Origin: Candidatus Bathyarchaeota archaeon
Lineage (GTDB): Archaea; Thermoproteota; Bathyarchaeia; Bathyarchaeales; Bathycorpusculaceae
DNA length: 57,483 bases
Assembly (NCBI GenBank): GCA_016927015.1
Contig: JAFGNM010000066.1
Coordinates: 1 to 57,483, forward strand
Direction of reading: 5' to 3'
In this document: piece by piece, positions 1 to 9,572 of the stretch
Numbering within the stretch: the first letter of the stretch is position 1
Layout of the letters: each line of letters opens with the position of its first letter
The notes under the pieces: model-generated
Seen by the model: only the letters and a program-made list of their open reading frames with translations
Told to the model about the DNA's origin: nothing
The model's database searches: none
Program-made: the position numbers and the translations under genes

Positions 1-85
1 GCGGGGGTCTCCCAGTCTGGTCAAAGGAGCAGGGCTTAGGACCCTGTCGCGTAGGCGTTCGTGGGTTCGAATCCCACCCCCCGCA
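1..85 (+). tRNA. trnL-UAG: tRNA-Leu (anticodon UAG)
   Basis: The sequence folds as a class II tRNA. The acceptor stem GCGGGGG at positions 1-7 pairs with CCCCCGC at 78-84, followed by discriminator A85. The anticodon arm is CAGGG-CTTAGGA-CCCTG, placing anticodon TAG at 37-39, which reads leucine CUA codons. A long variable arm (CGC-GTAG-GCG) and a T arm GTGGG-TTCGAAT-CCCAC follow. No intron is visible and no CCA is encoded. The gene starts exactly at the window edge, so its promoter lies outside. Confidence 0.95.
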
Positions 86-202
86 CTTATATAATCAAAA
101 TTAAGCAAAATTGACGGCGTGTTGCTCACAAGAGCCTAACCAATTTTACGTAAACAAATATATCCAGCCAATGCTTAGGGAATTGAGACGGAGAAGACTT
201 GA

Positions 203-787
203 TTGAACAGAAACTTTTTGATAGCAATAGTCATTGTCGTTATCGCTTTGATAGTTGGCGGTATCTTTGCGGTGCTTTATTTTGGCACCTACAACAACAT
301 AGTTACTCTTGAAGCCACAGCGGACGAAAAATGGGCACAGGTCCAGCAGGAGCTTCAAAGAAGATACGACCTCATACCTAACGTGGTAAACGCGGCTAAA
401 CTTTACATAGAATACGAAGGCTCCGTACTGGAAGAAATAACGAGTCTTAGAAGCCAATGGGCTGCAGCCAGCCAAACGGGTGATGTTGACTCCATAAACA
501 ACGCTACAGGCGATTTGGAATCAAGCCTTTCAAGGCTGATTGTGGTTTTCGAGAATTACCCTGAACTGAAGGCGTCTCAAATAGTTGAAGACATGATGAT
601 AGAACTGGAGGGAACCGAAAACAGAATCTCAACCGAACGGATGCGGTACAACGAAGCCGTAAGAGACTACAACGTAGCCGTTAAAGCGTTCCCAGGCAAC
701 TTCTGGGCTTCAGGATGGGGATTTGAAAGCAAAGCATACTTCGAAGCAAAAGTTGGTGCAGAAGACCCTCCACAAGTCCCATTGTAG
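203..787 (+). CDS. lemA: LemA family membrane protein
   Basis: A 194-residue protein of typical LemA length. Residues about 4-27 form one N-terminal transmembrane helix. The family hallmark follows at about 42-60 (EKWAQVQQELQRRYDLIPNV), then an all-helical soluble region. The start is TTG at 203, preceded by GGAGAAG about 7 bases upstream; no better start is seen. LemA proteins are membrane-anchored helical proteins of uncertain role. They are often encoded beside TPM-domain or DUF2207 proteins, as here, where a TPM gene follows 23 bases downstream. The two are probably co-transcribed and act in the envelope. The family call is firm; the function is not known. Confidence 0.9.
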   Translation: MNRNFLIAIVIVVIALIVGGIFAVLYFGTYNNIVTLEATADEKWAQVQQELQRRYDLIPNVVNAAKLYIEYEGSVLEEITSLRSQWAAASQTGDVDSINNATGDLESSLSRLIVVFENYPELKASQIVEDMMIELEGTENRISTERMRYNEAVRDYNVAVKAFPGNFWASGWGFESKAYFEAKVGAEDPPQVPL

Positions 788-810
788 CCCAGATAAGAGG
801 CAAACTGGCA

Positions 811-1545
811 ATGCCCAGCGTATCAGGAAAAATATTTTCCGTAATTTTTGTTTTCACGCTTCTTCCCATGCTGGTTCTCCCCGCTCAAGGCTACCTAATC
901 CCCATCGAGTGGATAGACGAAATCGAATATTACGCGCTCCAAGTGGACCATGACACAACGGCGGAAATAGTTGTGGTGGTTCTCCAGTCACTTACTGGGC
1001 ATGAAGTAACAGATGGAGACGGCAACGAAATATTGGATATAGTCCAGCTTGGAGTCTACATTTTCAATGAGCTACCTTTAGAAACCTATGATGGCGACAC
1101 AGTTGTGGGCATAGGAAAAGAGGGAAAAGACAACGGCGTGCTCATCCTTATTGCAATCGAAGAGCAGCAGTGGAGAATAGAAGTAGGCTACGGCTTGGAA
1201 GGCGACATAACTGACATAGAAACGAACCGCATAGCCCAAGATTATTTGGTTCCGCAACTAAGCCAAAGTAATTATGGAGAAGGACTTTACGACACGCTGG
1301 TTGCTCTCGGGCAGCAAATACCCGTCACCAACCAAACTACCGCTGAAGTTCGCGGAACATACTATTACGAGCAAGACACCGCAACAGAAGAAATTCCGTT
1401 CTGGGAAACCGACTGGTTCCTATATGGCATTATAATACTAATTGTTCTGCTCGGTTTCTCAGTAGGCGTTCCCGTATTCAGACGGGGCGGGGGAAGCAGT
1501 AGAGGCGGGCGCTCAGGTGGAGGCGGCTCCACAGGCAGATGGTAA
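811..1545 (+). CDS. TPM-domain (YgcG-like) secreted or membrane protein
   Basis: A 244-residue protein with an N-terminal hydrophobic signal (about residues 8-26), an extracellular TPM domain (about 45-175, including the stretch DNGVLILIAIEEQQWRIEVG), a transmembrane helix at about 198-220, and a short tail very rich in glycine and serine ending GGGGSTGRW. TPM domains fold like acid phosphatases in some proteins but are mostly uncharacterised. Glycine-rich tails are common in the YgcG group. It lies just after lemA on the same strand, a frequent pairing, which suggests a shared envelope function. Whether it has phosphatase activity cannot be judged from the sequence. Confidence 0.85.
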   Translation: MPSVSGKIFSVIFVFTLLPMLVLPAQGYLIPIEWIDEIEYYALQVDHDTTAEIVVVVLQSLTGHEVTDGDGNEILDIVQLGVYIFNELPLETYDGDTVVGIGKEGKDNGVLILIAIEEQQWRIEVGYGLEGDITDIETNRIAQDYLVPQLSQSNYGEGLYDTLVALGQQIPVTNQTTAEVRGTYYYEQDTATEEIPFWETDWFLYGIIILIVLLGFSVGVPVFRRGGGSSRGGRSGGGGSTGRW

Positions 1546-1585
1546 ACACCTGTATTAGTTAGGGCGAAGAATCAGTCTTTGACGT

Positions 1586-2575
1586 TTACTTTTTAGTTTC
1601 AATTGTTATGACGTATTGTTTGCTGACGCTGCTTTTGTGGTCTTCGTCACCCTCAAATTTGGCGTGGATTTCAGCAGTGTTATCGAAAGCATCAGTTTTT
1701 TTGGCTTTCCACTCTACAGCGAAACTTCCATCTGCTTGGGTGACTCCTGAAGCTAAGAGGTCGTCTCTGCCTATGTCCACGTCAAATATCCCCACAGTTT
1801 TGCCTGACAGAGGCTTTCCGCCTTCTTCGAAAAGTTTCCCCGTGAACGTCACGGTGCTACCTTTTTTGGCGCTGGTTGCAGGAGCATCAAGAATAAGCGT
1901 GGTTCTCGCAGGCTTCATAATCGCCTTCGGCAGCTTCTTCTGAATTATCTGGGTTACGATACTTCCGCTTGGGATGAGAATGTCTTTTAAGCCATCTTCA
2001 GTCTCCAAGATAACATGCATCAATTTAATCTCTTTAACCGTACCAGTTTGACCCGCCACCGTTATCACGTCACCGTAGGTGAAGGGGCGCGAAAGCAAGA
2101 GAAAAATGCCCGCAACGACGTGTGTGAGTATGGTTTGGGTGGCGAAGCCAGCAACTAGACCGCCGAAGGAACCCACAGTCAAGGCTGCGGCTGGGTCAAC
2201 GTTAAATATGGAGGTCATTAACGCCAGCAGAACAGCGATGCCTGCAATTCGTGTTATTGTTCGTAAAGTCGCAGCTGTAGCGTGCTCAGTCGCCTGTCTA
2301 AAATACGTGTAGACCATTCCGCTTGCGGCGTTAACTGCAAGGTAGCCGAAAACGAAAATCACCGCGGCCTGAATGTATCGAAGGTAAGGATGGACCGCCA
2401 ACAAAATACCGCTGTACTGCTGAAGAAAAGCTGGCATGTCATCAGCTGAGGTCCAACCGAAAAGAAAGTTCATCAAAACCAGCACTATGGCAAGCAACAC
2501 AATGTATGCAACTGTTTTGGAAAGCGCATAACGAAAACTCGGAATTTCCTTCTCTTCACATTTTGCAGCCGTCAA
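1586..2575 (-). CDS. MscS-family mechanosensitive channel with C-terminal Ig-like domain
   Basis: A 329-residue protein. Several transmembrane helices occupy residues 1-160, with the pore-lining glycine/alanine-rich helix at about 135-160 (GSFGGLVAGFATQTILTHVV). The MscS beta-domain signature follows (SRPFTYGDVITVAGQTGTVKEI). After about residue 225 the usual MscS alpha/beta region is replaced by a beta-rich module (PARTTLILDAPATSAKKGST... KTVGIFDVDIG) resembling an Ig-like or transthyretin-like domain. The start is TTG at 2575, with GGTGA about 6 bases upstream. Its likely job is osmotic pressure release. The added domain is unusual and might bind envelope or cytoplasmic partners depending on topology. 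It converges on the TPM gene. Confidence 0.88.
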   Translation of the reverse strand: MTAAKCEEKEIPSFRYALSKTVAYIVLLAIVLVLMNFLFGWTSADDMPAFLQQYSGILLAVHPYLRYIQAAVIFVFGYLAVNAASGMVYTYFRQATEHATAATLRTITRIAGIAVLLALMTSIFNVDPAAALTVGSFGGLVAGFATQTILTHVVAGIFLLLSRPFTYGDVITVAGQTGTVKEIKLMHVILETEDGLKDILIPSGSIVTQIIQKKLPKAIMKPARTTLILDAPATSAKKGSTVTFTGKLFEEGGKPLSGKTVGIFDVDIGRDDLLASGVTQADGSFAVEWKAKKTDAFDNTAEIHAKFEGDEDHKSSVSKQYVITIETKK

Positions 2576-2672
2576 GTCCCGTCACCAAATTATTGTTACC
2601 GTTAGAGAAACACTTTTCATTAAAAATTTTTGCGCTCCGATACCGCGTTTTTTCAGCGTTAACGTTCTAAAC

Positions 2673-3710
2673 TCAGGGTTCGAGTAAAATTTGCATGTCT
2701 GCGTCTCGGAAGCGTTGAAATGCTCTTGCGCCGTATCTGTTGTCCAATCTCTGCACGTAAGTTTGTAGCGCTTTGAGAGTAGCCGCGCTGCCAACCTTTT
2801 CCTCAAATGACATCTGCAGGACCCAACCCTTCTTTCGAAGATACCCTGTGCCAGTCGTTAAATCGTCACTATCCACGCCCTCTAACGCAACGCGTTCGCA
2901 GCAAACTCCGAATTCAGATAAAACCTTGAAAACAGTGTCTTCAACAAAAGACCAAATCGCCAGCGTCTTCTCGCTGCCCCGGTTATCGATGTAAGTCTCG
3001 GCGTCAACAACAAGGCTTGTACCCGTCTCTTTCTCGAATTTGCCGTAATTTCCGAGTAACCACAGAAACCTCGAAACATGTGCTCTTTGGTTTTCAAGTT
3101 TGTGCTGTTGAGCAAATGTGTCGGTGCCCCGCAGCCCCAACGAGGAACGTGCCAAGTTTGCGAGCAAATTGTGAACTGCTTTGAAAGATGCGGTCTCTTC
3201 TTTGGAGAAGGGCAGATTCCGTGGAAAGTCAGCAATTCTTGTCTCAGATGTTGGAATTTTTGCAGGTTCCACAATCTCGTCGGGCTTAAGCGAAGCGCGA
3301 ATAGCCTCTAAACGCTTTATTCCCTCGAAAGGTTCGACAAACGAGTGATACGCCTCTTCAGAAATCGGCGCGCCAAGCTTCGCTTCAATGCTTTCACGGT
3401 TCCAAGCGCCCGCCGTTGCTTTCAACGTGTCGCATGGAAAACTAGCGCAGTAAGCACAGTTTGGCACTCCAGTTTTGTCTACGCACCGCCGTATCAAGCA
3501 TTTTCGGTTAGGCAACCTTGATTCTTTAGGGATTTCAGAGTCTGGAGTCTGGCAGGTCACGCACGGCGTCTTAATTGGCATGTACCCGAGAATTCTCTTG
3601 GCGTCGTTTCTATACTGCTCAAAATCTTTGGCGGTCATTTCTTTCCGCGGGTAAGGCCCCCAAGGGCACGCACCGCAGTCCATGCCGCATTTAGAAACAA
3701 GGTTTGGCAC
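2673..3710 (-). CDS. Cys-rich DUF3795-like protein
   Basis: A 345-residue soluble protein. The N-terminal 100 residues hold many cysteines in short spacings (CGMDCGACPWGPY, CVTCQ, CLIRRC, CAYCASFPC), which resembles the DUF3795 family, thought to bind zinc or an iron-sulfur cluster. The remaining about 240 residues are mixed alpha/beta without a motif I recognise. The start is GTG at 3710 with GAGG about 7 bases upstream. It appears to be monocistronic. The function is unknown. A metal-binding N-terminus is inferred from the cysteine pattern only. Confidence 0.7.
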   Translation of the reverse strand: MPNLVSKCGMDCGACPWGPYPRKEMTAKDFEQYRNDAKRILGYMPIKTPCVTCQTPDSEIPKESRLPNRKCLIRRCVDKTGVPNCAYCASFPCDTLKATAGAWNRESIEAKLGAPISEEAYHSFVEPFEGIKRLEAIRASLKPDEIVEPAKIPTSETRIADFPRNLPFSKEETASFKAVHNLLANLARSSLGLRGTDTFAQQHKLENQRAHVSRFLWLLGNYGKFEKETGTSLVVDAETYIDNRGSEKTLAIWSFVEDTVFKVLSEFGVCCERVALEGVDSDDLTTGTGYLRKKGWVLQMSFEEKVGSAATLKALQTYVQRLDNRYGARAFQRFRDADMQILLEP

Positions 3711-3934
3711 TCGTTAAACCTCAATAAACAAAGCAGAGAAACGCAATAAAAGATTTCTCCTATAACCAACTGTGAAGCATAAAAGGCGTTAGTGAAGCAA
3801 ACAACAATGAGCGTTTGGGTAGCCCTTGGACTATCGGTCGGTATTCAATCTGAGCAAAAATCATGTAACAAGATGGCTCGAGGACTGAAGCTTGAAACTT
3901 CGTTTTTCACAATTTCGGTTTCAAACATCGCGCT

Positions 3935-4789
3935 CTATTGAAGCGGCGGCTTCCTTTGTACAAGGGCTTTCACAGCGTTGACGAGTTCTTCACACGCGAA
4001 TTGCCTGTTCTCCACGGAGCCATCAGTTTCCAAGCCCTCAACTTTCTTCTCCAGACTCCTCACCTGCTCAGTTACGGCTTGTTTCTTTTCCTCGTACTCG
4101 CCGTGGAGTTTTTCCTGCTCAACCTCAAAAGCCTTCGCGACCGATTCAAGTTCGCTTTTAGCGGCATCCAGTTTCCGAGTCACCTCAGCTGCTTTATGCG
4201 ACTTAGCTCTTCGCGCGAAGGGACTGAAGATGCTTGCTTTCATTTGACTGGTCTCTTCAAGTTCTTCTTCGAAGTCACGGACCCTGCGGGTTAAGCGTTT
4301 GACTTCACTGTTTCTTTTCGACGACAGGGTCTGAGTTGCATCAGCATATTCCGCGTCAGTCTGAACGAGAAGATTATTCTGTTTTGCAAGACGTCGTGTA
4401 GCCTCTTCGAGAACAGCCTCCTCACGTCGGTTCGCGGCAAGTTTAAGCTCAATGTCAGCGATTACTTGTGAGCGTTCTTTCACGAACTCTTCATCCACGT
4501 TTACGGCTGGATTTGACTCAAACTCGGAGAGAACGCTCTTCAGACTTAACAACCAATCGTCATAATACTGGCTGAACGGCGAAAACGCAAAAATCTGGCC
4601 TCCAAGGTTGCTCAGTCTGCCGAGAGTTTTCTCCACAACCTCTTCGAAAGTGGGAGCTTCGCTCGCTTCCAGCAGGTATTTGCCGCCGGAACGATGTTTC
4701 TGCCCTTTCGTCTTCCCCTTCTCATGGCGCACCTTTCCGCGGCCTCGCCCACTGTTGCGACGTGAACTCGTTTGAGGTCGGTAGCTCAT
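3935..4789 (-). CDS. Coiled-coil protein of unknown function
   Basis: A 284-residue protein. The first 40 residues are strongly basic and rich in Arg, Lys, Gly and Ser (RRNSGRGRGKVRHEKGKTKG), which suggests nucleic-acid contact. From about residue 95 to 270 it is a long, charged, heptad-like helix rich in Glu, Lys, Arg and Ala, interrupted near 185-200 by SIFSPFARRAKS. No enzyme motif is seen. I do not recognise the family. The architecture would suit a structural or chromatin-associated coiled-coil protein, but this is inference. It stands alone between the DUF3795-like gene and iorB on the same strand. Confidence 0.65.
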   Translation of the reverse strand: MSYRPQTSSRRNSGRGRGKVRHEKGKTKGQKHRSGGKYLLEASEAPTFEEVVEKTLGRLSNLGGQIFAFSPFSQYYDDWLLSLKSVLSEFESNPAVNVDEEFVKERSQVIADIELKLAANRREEAVLEEATRRLAKQNNLLVQTDAEYADATQTLSSKRNSEVKRLTRRVRDFEEELEETSQMKASIFSPFARRAKSHKAAEVTRKLDAAKSELESVAKAFEVEQEKLHGEYEEKKQAVTEQVRSLEKKVEGLETDGSVENRQFACEELVNAVKALVQRKPPLQ

Positions 4790-4865
4790 TAACGAACCCT
4801 TCCTGTTTCAAGGATAGTTAAGCAACTGTTTAACTGTTAAGAGTTTCTGCAATCTGAAACCCCTG

Positions 4866-5507
4866 TTAAGGCAATTGTCTGCATGGAACAAGAGTGCACA
4901 GCGAGCCGTGAGCGCTCTTCTTGCCCAAATCAAAAGCTTTCAAGTTCTGCTCTATAGTCTTTTTCGGCACTGCCTCCGAGATGCTTTCTCTGATGGCTTT
5001 CTCGTCTACTGGGAAGGCTTCGAGGGCTGACAGGCAACCCAAGAAAACTGTGTTCTCGGTTCTCACGTTTCCGCTTTCTCTTGCAAGCTTTAAGGCGTCA
5101 ACAACCGCGATGTTCTGCGTCCAACCCCTCAGCTTAGCAACGATGTCTTCAAGGGTGATGTATTTTGACTCTTTCTCAGTTATGATTTTTGAGGTTTCAA
5201 TCGGCGGATGCATAATTCGCTTGTTCATTAGCACTATGCCATCTTTCTTCAGGTACTCTATGTAACGCAGCGTCTCAATCGCCTCAAGGGACAGGAGGAT
5301 GTCCGCCTCGCCATACGGGATTAACGGTGAAAACGCGTCTTCGCCTATTCGCAAGTGAACGGAGACAGCTCCGCTTCTCTGGCTCAACCCATACATTTCG
5401 CCAGTTATCACGTTGGCGCCGCTTTTGGCGCAAGCGTTTCCTATCACAGTCGTCAGGAGTACGAGTCCTTGTCCGCCGACGCCGCATATGAATATGTTCA
5501 GGCTCAT
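4866..5507 (-). CDS. iorB: Indolepyruvate:ferredoxin oxidoreductase, beta subunit
   Basis: A 213-residue protein that begins with the gamma-type fold of 2-oxoacid:ferredoxin oxidoreductases: ICGVGGQGLVLLTTVIGNA near the N-terminus, then GEMYGLSQRSGAVSVHLRIG. Length and order fit IorB. With IorA it forms an oxygen-sensitive enzyme that oxidatively decarboxylates aryl pyruvates, made by transamination of Trp, Tyr or Phe, to acyl-CoA while reducing ferredoxin. Its ATG overlaps the iorA stop by 4 bases (5504-5507), so the pair is translationally coupled. It lies in a likely acn-iorA-iorB operon. Confidence 0.93.
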   Translation of the reverse strand: MSLNIFICGVGGQGLVLLTTVIGNACAKSGANVITGEMYGLSQRSGAVSVHLRIGEDAFSPLIPYGEADILLSLEAIETLRYIEYLKKDGIVLMNKRIMHPPIETSKIITEKESKYITLEDIVAKLRGWTQNIAVVDALKLARESGNVRTENTVFLGCLSALEAFPVDEKAIRESISEAVPKKTIEQNLKAFDLGKKSAHGSLCTLVPCRQLP

Positions 5508-7405
5508 GTTTTCACCTCAGTTCGCTTTACTGACTGTATCGGGCATAATCGGGCGCAGACGGAACAGCCGTCGCAAAGTTCAGGCGATATCCGCGGTTGC
5601 TGGTCCTCGTCCAGTTCGTAGGCTGGACAGTAAAACGTTCTCAAGCAAACGTACGGTCTCTTGCACATGTCTTTATCCACGTAGAACGGCACAATCTTTT
5701 CGCCGCGACGCCTCTTGTTACGGTCACCGTAAAGCGCGCACTCTCTTCTGGAAACGACAACGGCGAGCCCGTCGTAATCAAGCGCCTTCCTGAACACTTC
5801 CACGTTGCCCTTGACATCGTACGAATCAACAATTTCCACGAATTCGACGCCTATGGCTTTGCAGATGTTTTCTATGGATATCTTTTTTCCTTGCCGCCCG
5901 CCTGCCGTGAACTCGGTTGACGGGTTAAACTGTTGCCCAGTCATGGCTGTTACGGAATTGTCCAGAATTAGCATGGTGAATTTGTTGCCGTTGTGAACCG
6001 CGTTGATAAGCGCAGGTATAGTCGCGTGGTAGAAAGTTGAGTCACCAACCACCGCCACAACTCGTTCCTCGATAACATGTGACAAGCCGTTTGCTACGCC
6101 TACCGAGGCGCCCATGCAGAGCGAGCTGTCGCCGCGCGATATGGGCGGATAAATCCACATTGAGTAGCAGCCTATGTCATTCGAGAAATAGTGCTCTTGA
6201 CCCTTAGCCACCTGAATCTTCAACGCTTGGTTAAGAGCCACAAACGTGCCTCTGTGCGGGCAGCCAGCGCAGAACGTCGGGTACCTGTCTGGAATAACCT
6301 CCTTGAACTTCGCGGCTTCTTCAACGATAGCCTCGTGCCCAGCGTACTCCACGCCCATAGAGGAAGCGATTCCCCGAGCAACAATGTTCGGGTTATACTC
6401 CCACGCCTCTGAAAAAACGCCAGAGTTCTTGCCGAAAACCTCTAGACCAGGATTAGCGTCTTTGGCGATGGCGCATAGTTCCTTCTCCAAGTACGGCGAA
6501 AGCTCTTCCACAACGACGACTTTTTTCAGGTTTTTAATGAAGCGTTTAATCGTGTTTTTCGGAAGCGGGTACGTGGTGCCAAGCTTCAGGATGTTGACTT
6601 TGTTTTGGAGCTTCAGCATCTTCAGCGCCTCCAGCACATGCAGGTAGGAGACTGAAGCGGTTACGACGCCAACGTCTGAGTCAGCCTGCTTGGTGAAGTT
6701 GAATTCTGACTGGTCGAACTCTTCCGCCAGCTTAGCGGTGCGCTCAAGCATTTTAAGCTTTTTTCGCCGTGCAACCGCGCCCAACGTAGTGTATTCCTCG
6801 TTAAGTTCTTTCCATTTGACCTTCTTGAATTCGCTACGGTTGATTTCGCCTAGCTGGACGATTCCGCTTTGATGGTTTACCCTTGTAACGGTGCGGATAA
6901 TCACGGGCACCCTGTGCTTCTCGGAGATTTCGAACGCTTTTTTCACCATGTCTTTGGCTTCTTGCGGTGAAGACGGTTCAAACATTGGTATGTACGCGTT
7001 AGGTCCGAAGAATCTGCCGTCTTGCTCTGACTGAGATGAGTGCGCGTGCGGGTCGTCTGCCATCACCACTACCAAGCCGCCTTTTACTCCTGTGTAGCCG
7101 AGAACAAACAGTGTGTCAGAAGCAACGTTTGTTCCAACGCTCTTCATGGCTGTGAGGCTTCTGACTCCTGCGAAGGCGGCGCCGGCGCACACTTCAAGTG
7201 CGACTTTCTCGTTTGTGGTGATTTCCATTTGGTAATCAAAGTTTCCCAGCGCGTCTGAAAACGTGTCCAAAACCTCGGAAGTAGGCGCACCAGGATAGAA
7301 AGCTACGACCTTCACGTCAGCTTCTAAAGCGCCTCTAACGATTGCCTCGTTGCCCAGCATGAAAGCTGCTTTCTTTTCTTTAGATAAAACGTCCTTGAGA
7401 ACCAT
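5504..7405 (-). CDS. iorA: Indolepyruvate:ferredoxin oxidoreductase, alpha subunit
   Basis: A 633-residue protein of typical IorA length. It holds the pyrimidine-binding and CoA-type domains, then a thiamine-diphosphate-binding region with GDSTFYHATIPALINAVHNG followed by LDNSVTAMTGQQ. A C-terminal ferredoxin-like domain carries CKRPYVCLRTFYCPAY and then ISPELCDGCSVCARLCP. The second cysteine set is a standard 4Fe-4S motif; the first is altered, as is common in IorA. The enzyme channels electrons from aryl pyruvates to ferredoxin in amino-acid fermentation. It lies 43 bases downstream of the aconitase gene and overlaps iorB by 4 bases. Confidence 0.95.
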   Translation of the reverse strand: MVLKDVLSKEKKAAFMLGNEAIVRGALEADVKVVAFYPGAPTSEVLDTFSDALGNFDYQMEITTNEKVALEVCAGAAFAGVRSLTAMKSVGTNVASDTLFVLGYTGVKGGLVVVMADDPHAHSSQSEQDGRFFGPNAYIPMFEPSSPQEAKDMVKKAFEISEKHRVPVIIRTVTRVNHQSGIVQLGEINRSEFKKVKWKELNEEYTTLGAVARRKKLKMLERTAKLAEEFDQSEFNFTKQADSDVGVVTASVSYLHVLEALKMLKLQNKVNILKLGTTYPLPKNTIKRFIKNLKKVVVVEELSPYLEKELCAIAKDANPGLEVFGKNSGVFSEAWEYNPNIVARGIASSMGVEYAGHEAIVEEAAKFKEVIPDRYPTFCAGCPHRGTFVALNQALKIQVAKGQEHYFSNDIGCYSMWIYPPISRGDSSLCMGASVGVANGLSHVIEERVVAVVGDSTFYHATIPALINAVHNGNKFTMLILDNSVTAMTGQQFNPSTEFTAGGRQGKKISIENICKAIGVEFVEIVDSYDVKGNVEVFRKALDYDGLAVVVSRRECALYGDRNKRRRGEKIVPFYVDKDMCKRPYVCLRTFYCPAYELDEDQQPRISPELCDGCSVCARLCPIQSVKRTEVKT

Positions 7406-7448
7406 ACGTAAACATGGTTTTCATTAGTAATAAATTTTCACGTTCAAC

Positions 7449-9368
7449 CTAGTTTTCCGCGTGTTTAGCTTTTATAGCAGCCAACTTTCCGCCTGCTTTC
7501 AGCAAATCTTTTTCGCGGTCGCTGAGGTCAAGCGCAACCCTGAACGCCACGCCTTTCGCAGCGTTCTTCACGCAGAGATTCCGCTGTAAACCCTTCACAT
7601 CCAACTCTAACATGTCGCCTTGAGCAACAGCCGCGTAGTCCTGTTTATCCACGAAAGTCAACGGAACAATCCCGAAGTTAACAAGGTTCGCAAGATGTAT
7701 CCGCGCAAACGACTTAGCAATGACCGCTTTCACACCGAGATACTTCGGCGCCAAAGCAGCATGCTCCCTCGAAGAGCCCTGACCATAGTTTTCGCCGCCA
7801 ACAATGAACCCGCCTCCCTTCGCTAAAGCCCTATCCGCAAAACTTGAATCCACATAACGGAACACGTGCTTGCTTATCTCGGGAATATTACTTCGCAGCG
7901 ACATGACTTCGGAACCGCCCGGCAGAATATCATCAGTTGAAACGTTATCACCTGTCTTCAACAAGACCTCGCCCGCGAGCCTCTCCGGAACCGGCGTGAA
8001 CTTGGGCAACGGCTTAATGTTTGGACCGCGCCTGACCTCGCCCGTGAAAGGTTGCTCTGGGAATATGAACATGCTGTCCTCAACGATTACCTTCTCGGGC
8101 AGTGTTATCTTGGGGTATTCGCCTATTTTTCGCGGGTCGGTGATTTCCCCGTAAAGTGCCGCTGCAACAGCTGTTTCTGGACTAGCCAAATAGACCTGCG
8201 CGCTCTGCGTTCCTGACCTGCCCTTGAAGTTGCGGTTGAAAGTTCTGATGGATACGGCGTCGGTTTGTGGCGCTTGCCCAATTCCGATGCATGGACCGCA
8301 CCCGTTCTCAAGTATTCTGGCGCCTGCTCGTATGATATCCACGAGTTCGCCGCTTGCAGCCAGGTTCTCCAGAACCTGCCGCGACCCAGACGAGATGGTG
8401 AGGCTGACTTTTTCGCTGACTTTTTTGCCTTTCAAGAGTGCGGCAACAGTTTTTAGGTCGCGAAGCGAAGAGTTTGTGCAGCTGCCGATGCAGACTTGGT
8501 CCACGGGTGTGCCTTCCACGTCGCTTACAGCTTTCACGTTGTCTGGGCTGTGAGGCAAAGCTATCAAAGGCTCAACCTTCCCCAAGTCTACTTCGATGAC
8601 CTCACTGTATTTGGCGTCGTCATCAGCCGTGAGCGGAAGCCACTGGTCAGCTCTGCCTTGGCTTCTTAGAAACGTTTTTGTCACTTCATCCGACGGGAAG
8701 ATGGATGTTGTTGCTCCTGTTTCTGTGCCCATGTTGGTTATGGTTGCTCTTTCGGGTACGCTTAGGGTTTTAACGCCTGAGCCGAAGTACTCCAAGATTT
8801 TGTTTACTCCGCCCTTCACACTTAGCCGTCTCAGCACCTCGAGTATCACGTCTTTTGCTGAAGCGAAAGGCGACAATGCACCTGTTAACTTGACGCCCAT
8901 GATGCTGGGCATTTCCAGGTAGAAAGGTTCTCCAGCCATAGCCGCGGCGACATCAAGGCCTCCAGCGCCTATAGCAATCATGCCCATGCCTCCGGCGGTG
9001 GGCGTGTGACTGTCGCTTCCCAGCAACGTGTAGCCTGGTCTGGCGAAACGTTCCAGATGAATCTGGTGGCAGATGCCGTTGCCAGGGCGAGAGAAAACAA
9101 CGCCGTATTTGGCTGCGACATCCTGCAAGTATCGGTGGTCGTCAGCGTTCCTGAAGTCGTTCTGCAGCATGTTGTGGTCAACAAAGCTCAGGCTCAACTT
9201 GGTCTTGACGCGGGGAACACCCATGGCTTCAAATTCGAGGTAAGCTAGGGTTCCAGTGGAATCCTGCGTTAGAGTGTGGTCTATCTTCAAGCCGATCTGT
9301 TCGCCCGGCTCCATTTTTCCTTCAGCTAGGTGATGTGTGATAATTTTCTCCGCCAAGGTTGTGCTCAT
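7449..9368 (-). CDS. acnA: Aconitate hydratase (aconitase family)
   Basis: A 639-residue protein with the aconitase 4Fe-4S ligands CIGSCTN and CGPCIG, the GSDSHTPTAGGMGMIAIGAG segment, and a swivel domain containing GENYGQGSSREHAAL. It isomerises citrate to isocitrate, feeding the oxidative or glutamate branch of the TCA pathway. A role on homocitrate or isopropylmalate-type substrates cannot be excluded from sequence alone. The ORF track begins at 9434, but I prefer ATG 9368 (MSTTLAEK...). This start has GGAGAA about 7 bases upstream, and the extra 22 residues are a Lys/Arg-rich leader unlike the family. It is the first gene of a likely acn-iorA-iorB unit. Confidence 0.93.
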   Translation of the reverse strand: MSTTLAEKIITHHLAEGKMEPGEQIGLKIDHTLTQDSTGTLAYLEFEAMGVPRVKTKLSLSFVDHNMLQNDFRNADDHRYLQDVAAKYGVVFSRPGNGICHQIHLERFARPGYTLLGSDSHTPTAGGMGMIAIGAGGLDVAAAMAGEPFYLEMPSIMGVKLTGALSPFASAKDVILEVLRRLSVKGGVNKILEYFGSGVKTLSVPERATITNMGTETGATTSIFPSDEVTKTFLRSQGRADQWLPLTADDDAKYSEVIEVDLGKVEPLIALPHSPDNVKAVSDVEGTPVDQVCIGSCTNSSLRDLKTVAALLKGKKVSEKVSLTISSGSRQVLENLAASGELVDIIRAGARILENGCGPCIGIGQAPQTDAVSIRTFNRNFKGRSGTQSAQVYLASPETAVAAALYGEITDPRKIGEYPKITLPEKVIVEDSMFIFPEQPFTGEVRRGPNIKPLPKFTPVPERLAGEVLLKTGDNVSTDDILPGGSEVMSLRSNIPEISKHVFRYVDSSFADRALAKGGGFIVGGENYGQGSSREHAALAPKYLGVKAVIAKSFARIHLANLVNFGIVPLTFVDKQDYAAVAQGDMLELDVKGLQRNLCVKNAAKGVAFRVALDLSDREKDLLKAGGKLAAIKAKHAEN

Positions 9369-9572
9369 GCTTTTTTCTCCTATTGACTTTTTTTTAATCT
9401 GCGAAGCGAAATTTCGCCTCAATTTCTTAATCAAAAATGGGCTGCTGGAAATTTAAGTTTCGTGTAACAAGACCGCGTTTTCAGTAAGCAAAGCATTAAA
9501 ATTCGCCAGTGAAAATGCCGAAACAGTAAAGGTTATGGGTTCCACACCTAAATAAGAAAAGGGGATTGGAAG

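Noticed and set aside
3807-3941. 44-codon plus-strand frame (MSVWVALGLSVG)
   Set aside because: No ribosome site, and it runs into the end of the opposing coiled-coil gene.
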